A DNA stretch of 64,000 bases, from contig JAESIW010000162.1 of the NCBI GenBank assembly GCA_016802295.1, forward strand, positions 7,534 through 71,533, written 5' to 3'. A program made the translations under genes and the position numbers. This document shows positions 32,421 to 44,303 of this stretch, piece after piece. Numbering within the stretch: the first letter of the stretch is position 1; each line of letters begins with the position of its first letter. The notes beneath the pieces were generated by a model that saw only the letters and a list, made by a program, of their open reading frames with translations, ran no database searches and was not told the origin of the DNA. Source of the stretch: Brachionus rotundiformis. Taxonomy: Eukaryota > Rotifera > Eurotatoria > Ploima > Brachionidae.

Positions 32421-33935
32421 GTTTTTGAATTCACAATACCATGATGTTTTAAGTTTTCAAAAATTAATTTAAGTTGCAAACTGGAATAGATTACCATTTG
32501 AAGTATTGGCAGCAAAATCAAAAGACAGGATGATTTCTTAGCGTCAAATTTTCAAAGCTAAAATAAATAAATCCTATCATACTAAAACACTACTCTGTTA
32601 TCAGATTTTTTATGCCACTATACTATACTATTTAGTTCAATAAAATTTGTTCGAAAATTCTAACCCAAACCCTAGTAGTTACTTCCTCCCACCGACAATA
32701 TTGCAAAATATTTTATTAATTTTTCTAATTAATGAAAATTATTCGAGCAATTGTTAATTGAATTATAGACCAAAATGAATCACTTAATTACAATTTGTTT
32801 TAATGTTTGGTAATACACATTTTATTTGTTAAACATTGATTTTGAGAAGTTATTAAAATAACAAATTTCTAAAATCTTCTGATTTTTTTTTTGTTTTGAT
32901 TAATTGTCAAAAGAAAAATAATGATGAAAAATTGATCGATTTTTTACTATGAACTCATAATTAATTAAAAGCACTTACATGCTTTATTATTAACTAAACA
33001 ACTTCTTAGATAGTATTAAAAAATATATGAAAATATATTTTTAATTACAAAAACAATTAAAAGAGTCTGATTCATTAAAAATTTAAAATACTTAAAATCA
33101 AGTGAATTGTGGTGTTCAAAAATCATCTTGACATGGAAAAAACTATGCTTCTAGAGTTGAATTAAAAACAATAGTTCAATAATAGTTAAATATGAAAATT
33201 TAATTATAAAAATCTCTCTAAATGAAATATTTAAGTTTAAATATACCTAACAGCGAATTAATTTTTTAAGTATCATATTGTTTTTTAAGCATTTTTTAGG
33301 ATTTTAAAGCTTCATCAATACTATTAAAATAAACGACACTTTTTGATTTAATTAAAATTTTCAAATTATAAAAAAAACCTTTTAAAGTAATCAATTGAAT
33401 TAGAGAAAAAATTAAATTTAAATACAAATATTTATTGTTATTCAAAAAAAATTATAAACTATATGATAAAAAAATTATAATATAATTAATTAATATTTAA
33501 AAATTTTAAATCGAATTAAATATTTCCATACACTCTTTTTTTTAGATACATAATTCTGTTCGAAATACTTTAGAATAAATCATAGACAAGCTGGATTAAA
33601 AATAAATTTTATTTAAATTTTAGTCAAATTAAATATATTTCTTTAAAAGATTTCGAACATTTCTCAAAGGTATTTGAAATAACAAAGGTAATTAATGCAT
33701 ATCCAAAAGCAATATTTTCGAACCTTTTTCAAATACAGATGTTTACCAAACCAAAATTAATATTAAAATTCAAATTTTGTAGGATATTTCGAAGCTAAAC
33801 ATTTAATTAAAACAGCTAGAGCTAATAAATAAAAATTTTAATTTCTAAAATAAGTGTCAAAAAAGTGGTCCAATATGGTAAATCTTTAAAAAAATGTTAT
33901 ATTTTATTCGTATTATTATTTTAAAAAAATAAAAA
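32421..33935. other. AT-rich intergenic DNA
   Basis: No supported feature apart from the second GACAGGATGATTTCTTAGCG copy near 32524. Confidence 0.45.
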
Positions 33936-34629
33936 TTAAATTGATGAGAAAATTTTTGATACAGCTCCTTTAAAAAATGACCATATTTTCGAAATAACTC
34001 CTGGTGAATCAGAATTTGTATCCAAGTTAGTTTTCTTTTCAGCATTTTCATTTTTATTGTCTTCATCAATTTTTTTACCTTCTGGCCTTACTAGGAACAA
34101 CGTCACTGCGTAAAGTGTTCGCTGATCTGAAGTAATCGCCCTTCCCATCCCAATACGAAAATCCCCAGCAAAATTACCACAAAAATTATTTATATCTATA
34201 ATTTTTTTGTCATTTCCTTTCAAAAAATTATCATGGCAAATTTTTGATCCAACTTAAAAATTATTTAAAAAAACTTTAATCTAAATTTATTTTCATTTTC
34301 TCACTATAGCTGGTTCCTATTTTCCCAAATATTTGCCGAGTAAATCCATGATACTTCTTTATGATCCGAATGGACATAGTTTCTAATCTATTGATCATGG
34401 CTAATCGTTCAGACTCTCTCTGAGCCGTAAGCATTAGTTCCTGATCTAAAGTTATTTCTTCCAGAGAGTTTTTCCTCCTTTCTTCGTTAAAACTTTCCAA
34501 ACTAAACAGCTCATCCTGGTCAAATTCAGCTATGGTTACATTTCTAATAGTTGGTATTTGTGCTAATAAATATGGTATTTGTGACAAGAGCAGAAAACTC
34601 ATCACACAAATTAATTCGTCTAATTTCAT
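33936..34629 (-). CDS. Divergent CAP-domain protein, probably secreted
   Basis: Two exons, 34305-34629 and 33936-34252, joined over a 52-base intron, give 213 residues. The first 24 residues form a signal peptide (MSFLLLSQIPYLLAQ end). SFNEERRKNSLEEITLDQEL matches the start of CAP (SCP/PR-1) domains (HN-xR---x-L--D--L), and the stretch FCGNFAGDFRIGMGRAITSD followed by QRTLYAVTLFLVRPEG fits the final CAP motif of GAPR-1-like members. The usual catalytic-like His/Glu residues and the FTQ-WxxT block between them are not clear, so the cleft may be degenerate. A charged, Asn/Lys-rich tail ends in a hydrophobic IWSFFKGAVSKIFSSI. CAP family is likely but not certain. Confidence 0.6.
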
Positions 34630-35529
34630 TGTTTTTAATTATTAGTTTTATTTCTAATAAGGAAAAAATATCCTTATTTGACAATACTCAGTGAGCATTT
34701 ATGAGCTTCTATAATTACTCAAAAATTCGTGGCTGATAATTTATTTTTAATCTAGTTAAAAATAATTTTGCTAAAAAATTGCGCTGGAAATATTTATAAA
34801 CTTAAATTTTACACGATTATTTAAAGATTGACAAAAATCTTTATTTGTCATGGATTCATTTAAAACTTATAAGTTGGCCAATACATTAGGTTTTGACGTC
34901 AGATGTTTTTTTTAAAGTGTTAAAAAATTAGTTTGTTTATTTTTATCTTAGTTAATGAATATTATTGCATTTAAACTATGATAATAATTTATTTAATCTT
35001 AAATTTCTATATTTATTAACCTTTTAAACAATTAAATACATGGACTGAAAAAGGTATAAGAAAATTTTGTCAATTTTCAAGTGTTTCTTTGAGCAAATAA
35101 ACTAAGATTTTGTCCATTATTTTAATGAAAAGACAGCAAAGTCTATATGTTTATACTGACATGGGTACCTGATGGATGAAACAAAATAATTCAAAAATTT
35201 TATTGAAAATTAAGTTAGAGTTAGACAAAACAAACAAAAAAATAAAAATTATCTTGGTAAAATATCAATTTTTCTTATTCAGAATAAATTTATGTTTATC
35301 AAAATTTAAGAAAAAAAATTTTTTTTCAAATCAGTCAACTCTCTTAATTAAAAAAAAAAAATTTAATTATGATTTTAAATTTTTTTAATAATTTAAAATT
35401 TTAATATTTCTTAGACTTTGTATTTAAAAGAGAAAAAATTCATATATTTGAACATAACAAAAAAATTTTTTTTTTCAAGAAACGATAATTTAAATTTAAT
35501 TTTACATAACAAAAAATTCTCTTAATTCT
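34630..35529. other. AT-rich intergenic DNA
   Basis: Upstream region of the CAP gene; nothing else supported. Confidence 0.4.
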
Positions 35530-36843
35530 TTATTTTTTTACCGTAAGCGAAATAATCGGATGTGAACTTGAATATTGAACATTATTTGATAAACATTCAG
35601 CAATATTTTTATCTATCATTTCATATTGAAGCATATGATCCGATGTCTTATCATATGTCCTTTGTCTGAGCTGTTTTTCTTGCTTCTTCCTTAATCTTTT
35701 GGCATATTTTTCTTTCAACAAAGCTTCTTTTTCACATAAAAAGCACTTGCACTCTTCACTATTAGAATCACATTGTTCTTCCATCATTTGAGGGGTCGAT
35801 GGTGGTGCTTTGTCAGAAAAAACAATCCTTATGGGCTCATAGTCATTTAGCTGACTTTGGTCAAAGTAAAAATAATCTGCATACTTATTCTCATTTTCAC
35901 GAGTACTTAGGGAAGATTTGGTAATGGGACTTTCATTTATTTTCCTTTTTTCACCATCAGTATAATTAGAAGCGCTAACTGGTGAGGGTTTGATGTGGGT
36001 GATGCTCAAAGTTAGATCAGTTATGTGATTTTTTTCATTCAAACTAGATTGAAACAAAGGTGGTGTCTTTAATTTTGGCCTATTTGGTAGTTTAGGTCTA
36101 GAGATGTTTTCACTGGGCGTAAATCCATCCAAGTTAAGCAATTTTCTGATCTTTTTAATTGAATTTTGATTAAGAGGCATCATTTTTCGACCACAATCTT
36201 TAAGCTCATTAAGAAGATCTTTATTAGTGTTAATAATGGAATAATTGGCACTTAATGGTATGTTTGGCAAATAAGAACTTATATCGGGCAGCTTAGAGGT
36301 ATGCTGATCCAATGAAGAATTTGGTGCTGTTTGGTAATTTTGTCTTGATTCACTAAAGGCTCTGCCATCGATTATTGAGTCAAAATTTTTGTTTTGTCGA
36401 CTGTTGAGGGTCCGGGTCCGACTTAGGTTAGTTTTCCGACTAGCATTCAATTTGGGTGAGCTTTGGGGCGACTTTGGCGTCTCACCTCGCTGACCAAGGC
36501 CTGTAGCAGTGAGCAAATTTACTGGCGTCTTTTCCAGACTCTCTGCTCGGACTCTATTGACTGGCTCAATTGTCTTCTTGAAACTTCTGTGCAACTTAAC
36601 CCTGCTTTTAAGTAGTGGACGCGAGTTAAACTCACTGGATTTTAGATGAAAATTAAGTGCTGAATTTGTGCTCAACATTTCTGGGCTGGTTTTTAAAAAA
36701 TTAAAATTAAAAAACTTGGAATTAAACTTTATTTGGGATTTTGATTCGATTATTTGCTGATTAGAGCTCATGTTTATTTGTTTAGTGCAGTGCTGTATGT
36801 TAGCACAATAGAGAGACTTAAAAAGCTTAGGTATATGGAACAA
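35530..36843 (-). CDS. Unrecognised Ser/Asn-rich, mostly disordered protein
   Basis: One open frame of 437 residues, single exon, with clearly coding-like base composition. The N-terminal 25 residues (MFHIPKLFKSLYCANIQHC) could be extra; a second start is MSSNQQIIES. The middle is rich in Ser, Asn, Pro and Arg (SPKLNASRKTNLSRTRTLNS), typical of disordered regulatory proteins. A Cys cluster CDSNSEECKCFLCEKE near 370-385 might bind metal, followed by a basic coiled-coil-like stretch (KYAKRLRKKQEKQLRQRTYD). I cannot place it in a family. Confidence 0.6.
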   Translation of the reverse strand: MFHIPKLFKSLYCANIQHCTKQINMSSNQQIIESKSQIKFNSKFFNFNFLKTSPEMLSTNSALNFHLKSSEFNSRPLLKSRVKLHRSFKKTIEPVNRVRAESLEKTPVNLLTATGLGQRGETPKSPQSSPKLNASRKTNLSRTRTLNSRQNKNFDSIIDGRAFSESRQNYQTAPNSSLDQHTSKLPDISSYLPNIPLSANYSIINTNKDLLNELKDCGRKMMPLNQNSIKKIRKLLNLDGFTPSENISRPKLPNRPKLKTPPLFQSSLNEKNHITDLTLSITHIKPSPVSASNYTDGEKRKINESPITKSSLSTRENENKYADYFYFDQSQLNDYEPIRIVFSDKAPPSTPQMMEEQCDSNSEECKCFLCEKEALLKEKYAKRLRKKQEKQLRQRTYDKTSDHMLQYEMIDKNIAECLSNNVQYSSSHPIISLTVKK

Positions 36844-38682
36844 GTGTGGAATTTATTTTATAATAAATACAGAAAAGAAAATAAATTTGGAAAACAAGCT
36901 GGCAAATTATTTAAAAATTGAAAAAAAAAAGTAAAAGCTGCAAATTGATTTTTGGTTCTAGGCAATAAGTGAACCAATTATGCGATGTGACAGATAACTA
37001 TCGGATGTTCAATTGCTATGAGGAATAAGCTTCAGCTAGGTGAACAATTTTTAAGCTTTCTGTATAAAGTGTTATTTTTAAACAATTTAAACAATAAATA
37101 AAATAAATTTCGTAATTTGTTTCTACAGTTTTTTTTATTAGTTTTGCTAAATTAAACCTTAAAATTCTAAATCTCTTAATTCAACTTTATTTATTTAAAA
37201 TTTAATATTTACATTAAGCAAGTTATTTTTTAAATTTTTTTCAAAATTATGCCTAATTATTAATTTACGGAAAAAATTGCCAGGAAGTGCTTAAATAGTG
37301 ACAACAGTCAGTCTGATAGGAATCTTTTCTTAAACCAAGCTTTGCACAGTTTTACAGATAAGTTAAAAAAAATTTCTTTTACAAAAAATTCAGCTCCTTG
37401 GCAATCTAAAATGCTAATCAGCAGAGATGCGGAATTAAAAAAAGTCAACCGGAAAAAAAATTAGCTAATTTTTTGCTTTAATTAAATAGCTAAACAATCT
37501 TTTCTAAATTTTCTAAATTAAAATTTTAATATATTCGGTTATCATAGATTTTTAATAAATAATTTAATCGAAAAAATGGGAATTAAAAAATCCATTTTAT
37601 TAAATTATAATAAGCCCTATTATAAGTAGCTATGATTCAATATTTAGTAACAACAACCACAGGTCTAATTTAACTAATTTAAAATAAACACGTAAAGCTG
37701 TAAGAGTATAAAAATAATTATTATAAAAACATGGCAAATTTGTTTTATTTTTTGACAAATTTATAAGGCTTTTTTTAAATACTTAGAAAAAAATAATTTA
37801 TTTACTTAAACATTTGCTTCTCAATTAGAAAATTTGAGTAAAAATTCGTCATGAAATATAGCGTGAGTGCTATTTTTTATACATAAATAAAATACAAAAT
37901 ATAAAATCCTTCGGTTCGTTTTTCAAAGGTTTCACCTTCATTAATTTGGGTCCATTTACTCAAATTTTGTAAATTTTATACTCTCTAGATTATTTAATAT
38001 TATTTTCTAGACTTAAATCATTATATTTATAATGCTTGAAATTTAATTAATCTTAAATAAAATGAAAATTGATTCAAAAATTTATAAAATATTTTGTATT
38101 CATTGGTATGATCAAACTTTTTTTAACTGTATTGAAATTCTTCGTCAACATTTTTTAATTACTTAAATTAGTTTTCAATTTATTTAAATCATAAATAAAC
38201 ACTTTATATTTTAATTTATTTTATTTAATTTTGATATAATTAAACTTGAAAATAGAAATAAAAGTAATTAAGTTGAATTTTTATTTAACAATTAAGCAAT
38301 TTATATTTTTCTAATTGAAAAATTTAATAATAAACCTGAAATTAATTGTTTATTTCGGAAACATTTTTATAAATAAAAATGGTAGAACCACGTTGATAAA
38401 ATAATTAATACAGGATGCTTTTACTTTTATATAATAAATTTACAGTTAATTCTTTTTTTATTTCAAAACTTAATTTCATTTTAAATTATCGAAAACATTT
38501 CTTCGTATTTAACCATTAAAACCCATTTATTGAATAATGTATCTAAAATAATAAATGATTTATTTTTACATATTTTACTTAAATATTTTGATCATCTTAT
38601 AAAATTATTCAGTGTTAATAAAATTTAAAAAAATAAATAAAATTATTTTAGAATACTGATAAGAATAAGATAGAACCAATTC
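36844..38682. other. AT-rich intergenic DNA
   Basis: 1.8 kb without a supported frame or repeat. It separates the unknown gene from the 3' end of MED25. Confidence 0.45.
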
Positions 38683-41642
38683 TCAAAATTGTTGTGGAAA
38701 TTGCTGATAATTTTGTTGCTGGCCCTGGGATTGTTGTTGTGGTTGCTGCTGCATGTAAATTTGCTGTTGTTGTTTTTGCTGCTGTTGAGGCTGATTCAGC
38801 CAACTTTGAGATGGAACTTGATGACTTATTATTTGACCAGATTGGCCAGAGGGGATGATTATTTGAGCTGACTGAAGCATCTGTGGATTTAGACCTTGAG
38901 CCTGTTGTGGTGGCATCTTTATTAAAGAAAATAATTGTAATAATTGCTACAATTAAATATAGATGGTACTCTTTGAGATTGCTGTTGGTGCTGCTGTTGT
39001 TGTTGTTGCTTTTGTCTTTTCACAATTTCTTTCAAAAAATTAAGTGACTTTATTTGATCAGATGGAATTTTGCAAACAATTTGGTCATTTTGTACAGTTG
39101 CTATCATGATTTTAATATCTTGATTCAAATTGGCAAAATTTATCAAAGCAGCCTTGGAACAAAATTAGACCACTAATTCAATTTAAAGATTAATTGTCCA
39201 ATTTACTCCTGAACTAAGCGTTTGCTTAAGCTCTTGATTGTTGCCCTCCGTTACCAAGTACAAGTCTCTCGTAGGTGGTTGGCAAAAGTTATTCAAAATA
39301 TCGAATATTTGTCTGCTTAATAATTGAAGTGGAATTTTTTTTGGCCATGTTTGTGACTGGGACACGGGCACCTCCGGCACCAATTGTCTATTGCTCGGAT
39401 CAATAATGTTTTTGGAGAACAAATTTGCCTTTAATGAATGTTGAATTTTATCATTTTGAACTTTTTGGTACCATTCGACATGGCCTTCCCAAATATTGGT
39501 AACTTTGCTTTGCTGAGTTGGCGCCGCTTGCTGATATTGCTGATACTGTTGGTGTTGCTGCTGTTGTTGTGATTGCTGTGCTGATTGTTGAACACTGGCT
39601 GGAAATCTCTGCTGTTGCTGCATTTGTTCATAGCCAGACATTATTACCTAAATGGAAAAAATGGTTACCACCTAAACCAAACATTAAGCACAGTGGATTA
39701 TTTTAATGAATCCTAATTTATAATTAAAATTTATCTACTATTTTGATATCTCAACCAAAATCAATTACTTTAAGATAAAAATTTTATAATTTTTTCATGA
39801 TCCTATTCATTTCTGATAAAAATTTTATTAAATTGAAAAAAAAATATCTCAAAATTAAAACCAAGTTTGATCCAAAATACCTGCTGATGTCCTTGCTGCT
39901 GAGCCATGCGTACAATTGGTTGCACTTGAACAATTTGAGGTCTAGGTCCTTGACCAGAAATAACTGTGACACCCTGAGCCTGTTGAGTAGATTGTTGGGT
40001 AGGTATTTGCTTTCCAATGTTCGAAGTACTTCGAGGCATTAATGTTGGCTGACCAGGACTTGGCTGTGAAACAATTTGCTGTTGTTGGGAAAACATTTCG
40101 TGTTGAGTTTGCATCTGTTGCGATTGTTGTTGCTGAATATTTGCCATATTTTGTGTAAAATTTTGGTTCATTTGTTGAATTTGTGGCACATTCTGGCCTG
40201 CTTGTGTAGATTGTTGATGCTGGGCTTTTGTCTGGGAAATGAACTGTGATTGAGACACTTGTTGTGTTTGCTGAGCTTGAATGCCTTGTACCTGCGATAA
40301 ATTGGATTGGGAGATTTGTGTTGTTGGTTGCTGGTAACCCATTTGTTGTCCTACAGCAGGACTTGGTACCGATTCTTGAACGATCTGCTCTTGAACACTT
40401 GTAACTGAAGGTGGTTGCATAATTATCTGAATTGGTTGTTGGACTTGCTGTTGGCCTTGTTGCTGGACTTGAGTAAGCTGTTGGTTTACCTTTTGTTGTT
40501 GTGCTTCGTATTCAACTATTTGAATAGAATTGTGCAGCAAAGTTAGAAAATTAAAATTTTCTATCTTGTCTAGTTTAATATCGCATGAGTTTCCATTTAC
40601 TCGATCAAATAGTTTGACCAATTCGGCCGAATATTTTGGTGATATGATAGACAAGTTAACTTGGAACTTAATTTTTCAAAAATTCAATTTTTTTATCCAA
40701 TTTAGATAAGATAATTATCTTTATCATCATTTATAACTAATTTAATGAAATATAATGCAAGCAAACAATAGCTAAATGATGATAAAGATATAAAAATTTA
40801 TATAAATGTTGTGGGCAAAATTTTTTTCCAAAATTGGCTTAAAAGTTTACAAATAATGAGAGATAAATTAACAAAATTAATAAACAAAAATCAATAGCCA
40901 AATGAATCAATTTACTTGTAATAAATTTTGTATTATATCTTCCAAATAAAGGCCTTTGTACCTTTTTGATTCAAAAATAGGAATATCATCATAAGGCTTT
41001 AGACTTGGTATCAAAATAATATGTCTTGTTTGGTTCTGTCTCTCAATTCTTAATTAAAAAACACAATTAAATATGAAAAAAATTAGAATTTATCTTTAAT
41101 TACTGTTGTTTGTCTCTATTTTTGTCGAGTTCTTCGAATATTTCTAAAGCTAAAGCGAAGCCCTCTGCTAAATGGCTGCCCTCATCATCTTGGGACCAGA
41201 ATCTTCCAAATTAATTTATCAAACATAGATTTTATTTGATTAGAATATACTCAATAGAAGATTCGATTTTATCACAAAATTGCCGCACATTAGCATTCGG
41301 ATTAATTAAATTACAGATTGAACTAGGTGTATTGTTTATACCCTTGTACCCAATTGCAGCAAAAACAGTTTGTCTCAGCTAATTAAAAAAATTTAGTTTT
41401 AATTTTTAATGATTCTAAATAAAATACATCTTTTGAAATTCCTAGATCTTCGTTTGCTTGATTACCATAAAAAAAACTTAAAAAATTCTTAATTAAAATA
41501 TATTAAATAATAGAATATCTTCTCACTGAATTAAAGGTTTTATATGATTTGCCATTATAGAATCATAGCAAATACCAATCATTGGTGTTGCTTCAATCAA
41601 AAAAATCACATCAGTTGGATTTTGTTTTTGTCTCGATTGCAT
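38683..41642 (-). CDS. MED25: Mediator complex subunit 25
   Basis: Nine exons: 41527-41642, 41428-41476, 41251-41378, 41104-41202, 40916-41048, 39881-40666, 39207-39647, 38970-39152 and 38683-38916; 722 residues (human 747). The N-terminal von Willebrand A domain is spread over exons 1-6 (TDVIFLIEATPMIGICYDS; DEGSHLAEGFALALEIFEEL; VNLSIISPKYSAELVKLF). A long Gln-rich linker follows. The activator-binding ACID/PTOV domain is in exons 7-8 (IWEGHVEWYQKV; WPKKIPLQLLSRQI; INFANLNQDIKIMIATVQ), and the tail is Gln-rich. MED25 links transcription activators to RNA polymerase II through Mediator. All exon phases agree. Confidence 0.9.
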
Positions 41643-41785
41643 TCTAATCAAGCAAAATTAATATAAATTAAACAAAAAATTAAAAATTTGATTTTTTAAG
41701 ACCAAATAAATTGGTAAAATAGAGTTTAAATTAATTATTTTTTTATTCAAGGTTTTAAATTCTAGGATATAAATGATATAAATTT

Positions 41786-42386
41786 TTAAAACAAAATGCT
41801 TAGCCATCCGACAATGAGGCAAAAACCTCCGTAAGGTGTTAAGGAGCGTAGCCGATTATCTTTGGTAAGAGCGTGATAATACATTGTGCCACAAAAGAGC
41901 AATATACCACTGCTAAGCAATGCTCCAGTCTTTAGTTACATCAATAATTAAGTAGAAAATATTTTTAGAGAAATAATAATACTATTTTTGGCCGACTGAC
42001 AAAAGGCACGCCAAGCAGGGCAACTGAATGAACAAGGTGGTAGTACTGGGCAGTGAAATACAGCTCTCTCATATCTTTGGTAGTCTCTTGTCTTTTGTTA
42101 AAAACTTAATCGAACAAAATTACTACCAATTTGGCGGAAAAAATATCTTACCATGGCTTCCGTACGCGCTGGCAACAACTGCTGCCGCCCCGCTCAGCGC
42201 TGCTAGACGCAAGAACATCCTAGATGATTTGGTCAAACTTTGGAAGCCCAGAACTGGCAGCTTTTCATATTCGTGCTTTATGATTACTTTTTCAACTGTC
42301 TCAGTTTTGGACGAAGATGACCGAGTTAAAATAGAGCCTATCTTTTTTACCGGATTTATCACTATTGAATTGAGTATATCTGTCAT
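41786..42386 (-). CDS. TMEM256: TMEM256 family membrane protein (DUF423)
   Basis: Three exons, 42152-42386, 41983-42074 and 41786-41929, give 156 residues. The family core is clear: FLRLAALSGAAAVVASAYGS H, then YYHLVHSVALLGVPFVSRPK, LLSSGILLFCGTMYYHALTK and the end FCLIVGWLSILF. Several short hydrophobic helices make a compact membrane protein. The N-terminal 50 residues are extra relative to human TMEM256 (113 residues). The cellular role of the family is poorly known. It is transcribed away from the zinc-finger gene at 42588. Confidence 0.88.
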
Positions 42387-42587
42387 TTTTGTTTAGAAAT
42401 ATTTCAAGAATTTAGATTTCTTAATAAATATTAAAAATGTTTAGTTTTATAAAAGTAAAAATGAAAAAAAAAGACTAATTATTTTACTCTATGTACACAT
42501 TTAAATTTCAACAAAATTTGAAATTAGAAATAAGATCGAGATCGAGTTTTTCAAATCTTTTTTGGATCCATAGATAATCCAAGAAAA
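42387..42587. promoter_or_regulatory. Short divergent promoter region
   Basis: 201 bases separate the start codons of TMEM256 (minus) and the C2H2 gene (plus), so the two genes probably share a bidirectional promoter. No specific element is identified. Confidence 0.5.
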
Positions 42588-43430
42588 ATGGCTGAGAACG
42601 AAGATGAATTGGAAAATTTTAAAGTATTTTTTCTATCCTAAGATAAAAGTATAATTAGATTAAAATTTTTTTCTTTGAAGTGCCATCACAAAAATTGTGG
42701 TCAAGTGTTTTCAAAACGCTTGGACCTGCATCATCATTTGTTTTATGTGCATAAAAAAATTGAGCCAGAATGCCCGATTTGCCAAGCTAAATTTGCTACT
42801 ATTAAAAAATTGAGAATTCACGAAAAAACCCATGGAGGCAAGTTATCTATTATTTAAAAATAATTAGACAAAAATTAAGTTTATTTTAAAGATTATGTTT
42901 GCCAAATTTGTGAGCAGCGTTTTAATGAAAAGTCCTACCTCAAGACTCATCAAGCCGTGCACGAAGAAAAGCGGCATAGATTCAATTGCGATTTGTGTGA
43001 CAAGTCTTTTTTGTACAAAGGAAATTTAAGTGTTCACATAAGGTTAATTTAATGATAAATTAATTAGTTTAATTTTAATTTTTGATTTATTTTTAGGACC
43101 AAGCATAAAAATGAGAGGTTCCCTTGTTTTATATGCAACCGCAAATTGACCACCAAGCAAAAACTCGATGAGCACATGGTCAAAATGCATAAAACCAGCA
43201 AAAAGGATGTTGTTATAAACATTAAAGACTTGGAAGATATTAGCAGTGAGGAAGAAGAAGATGGTTCAGCCAAAGAAGAGTTCGACACTGAGTATGACCA
43301 AACAGTGAACAGGATAAAATCAAATTTTTATCTAAAAAAACAAGACAGTTTTAATGATACAACTTGTTATTATAGTTTGTCCAAAGAAAATTTTGAAATG
43401 CTTCTGGACGAAGATGCTTTTTATTGTTGA
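42588..43430 (+). CDS. C2H2 zinc-finger protein with five fingers
   Basis: Exons 42588-42623, 42681-42837, 42892-43042 and 43097-43430 give 225 residues. Fingers in order: CHHKNCGQVF…HHLFYVH, CPICQAKFATIKKLRIH, CQICEQRFNEKSYLKTH, CDLCDKSFLYKGNLSVH and CFICNRKLTTKQKLDEH, followed by an acidic Ser/Glu tail. Intron 2 starts with GC (AG|GCAAGT) rather than GT; only that border keeps the frame. It is probably a nuclear DNA-binding protein. The orthologue cannot be named. Confidence 0.82.
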
Positions 43431-44303
43431 GATTTTTACAAAATTTTTTTAATTTGTCTTGTTTATCAAATAAAGCTAAAATTTAATTTCATGTAAATTT
43501 TAAAATGTTTAAATGCTGGTTCGACTCATCGAATTTGTTAATATTAAGATAACTATTTTTAAAAGATTAGCATTTTTTTTTCATGGTCAATATCTGACAT
43601 TTGATCTGTTATTAAAAAAATAGTGAGTATTTTGATTAGTTGATTAAATGATCAGTTAGAAAAAATATTGTTTGATTAAAAAATATAAATAAAATTAATA
43701 CAATTTATGAATTAGATGTTATTTATTATTTTGTTACTGGCCAAAAATTAAAAATCTTTTAAAACAATACCATTGAATTAATTTCCGATATCTAATATTT
43801 AAAGTTTTTAACCAAGATGAATTGTAAAATTAACAAAAAAGACAATTAAATTCAAGTTGTAAAAATTAAATAAATTCTTTTTTTAAAATTAATTTAAGTT
43901 TAATTATTAATTATTAATAATGAATAAATTTAATAAGATAATTATTTTTGAAATAATTTAAGATAGAAATTCAATAATGAGGTACCAAAACCAAAACAAA
44001 AAACAATCTGTATCTTTTGTTTTCTTAGCGTCCAATCTGGTAATCAAAAAATTCAATACAAAAAAATTAAAAAATCAAATTAGAAATTAAATTGTCACAA
44101 TTTTATTATAATTAGAAAAATTTATTTTATTTAAATCAGATAATTTTGACCATAATTTTTTTGTTAACAAGATTATGAATCAAATTGAAAATCAGTTTCC
44201 ATGGTAACTAGAATACAAATTAAAAAAAAATGTAAAATAAAAATTAATAAAACCTTCCAAATATTCAACCAATACTTGGTTAATCAATTTATTCAAATTA
44301 ATA
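43431..44303. other. AT-rich intergenic DNA
   Basis: Likely 3' end of the zinc-finger gene and promoter of the ankyrin gene; no other feature. Confidence 0.4.

Noticed and set aside
38689..40042. Leu/Val-rich plus-strand frames over MED25
   Set aside because: They are the antisense of CAG/CAA-rich (poly-Gln) coding sequence.
42842..42891. GT donor at 42842 for intron 2 of the C2H2 gene
   Set aside because: Using it shifts the frame and destroys finger 3; the GC donor at 42838 keeps it.
43505..43530. GGTTCGACTC-like tRNA T-arm motif
   Set aside because: No matching acceptor stem, A box or cloverleaf could be formed around it.
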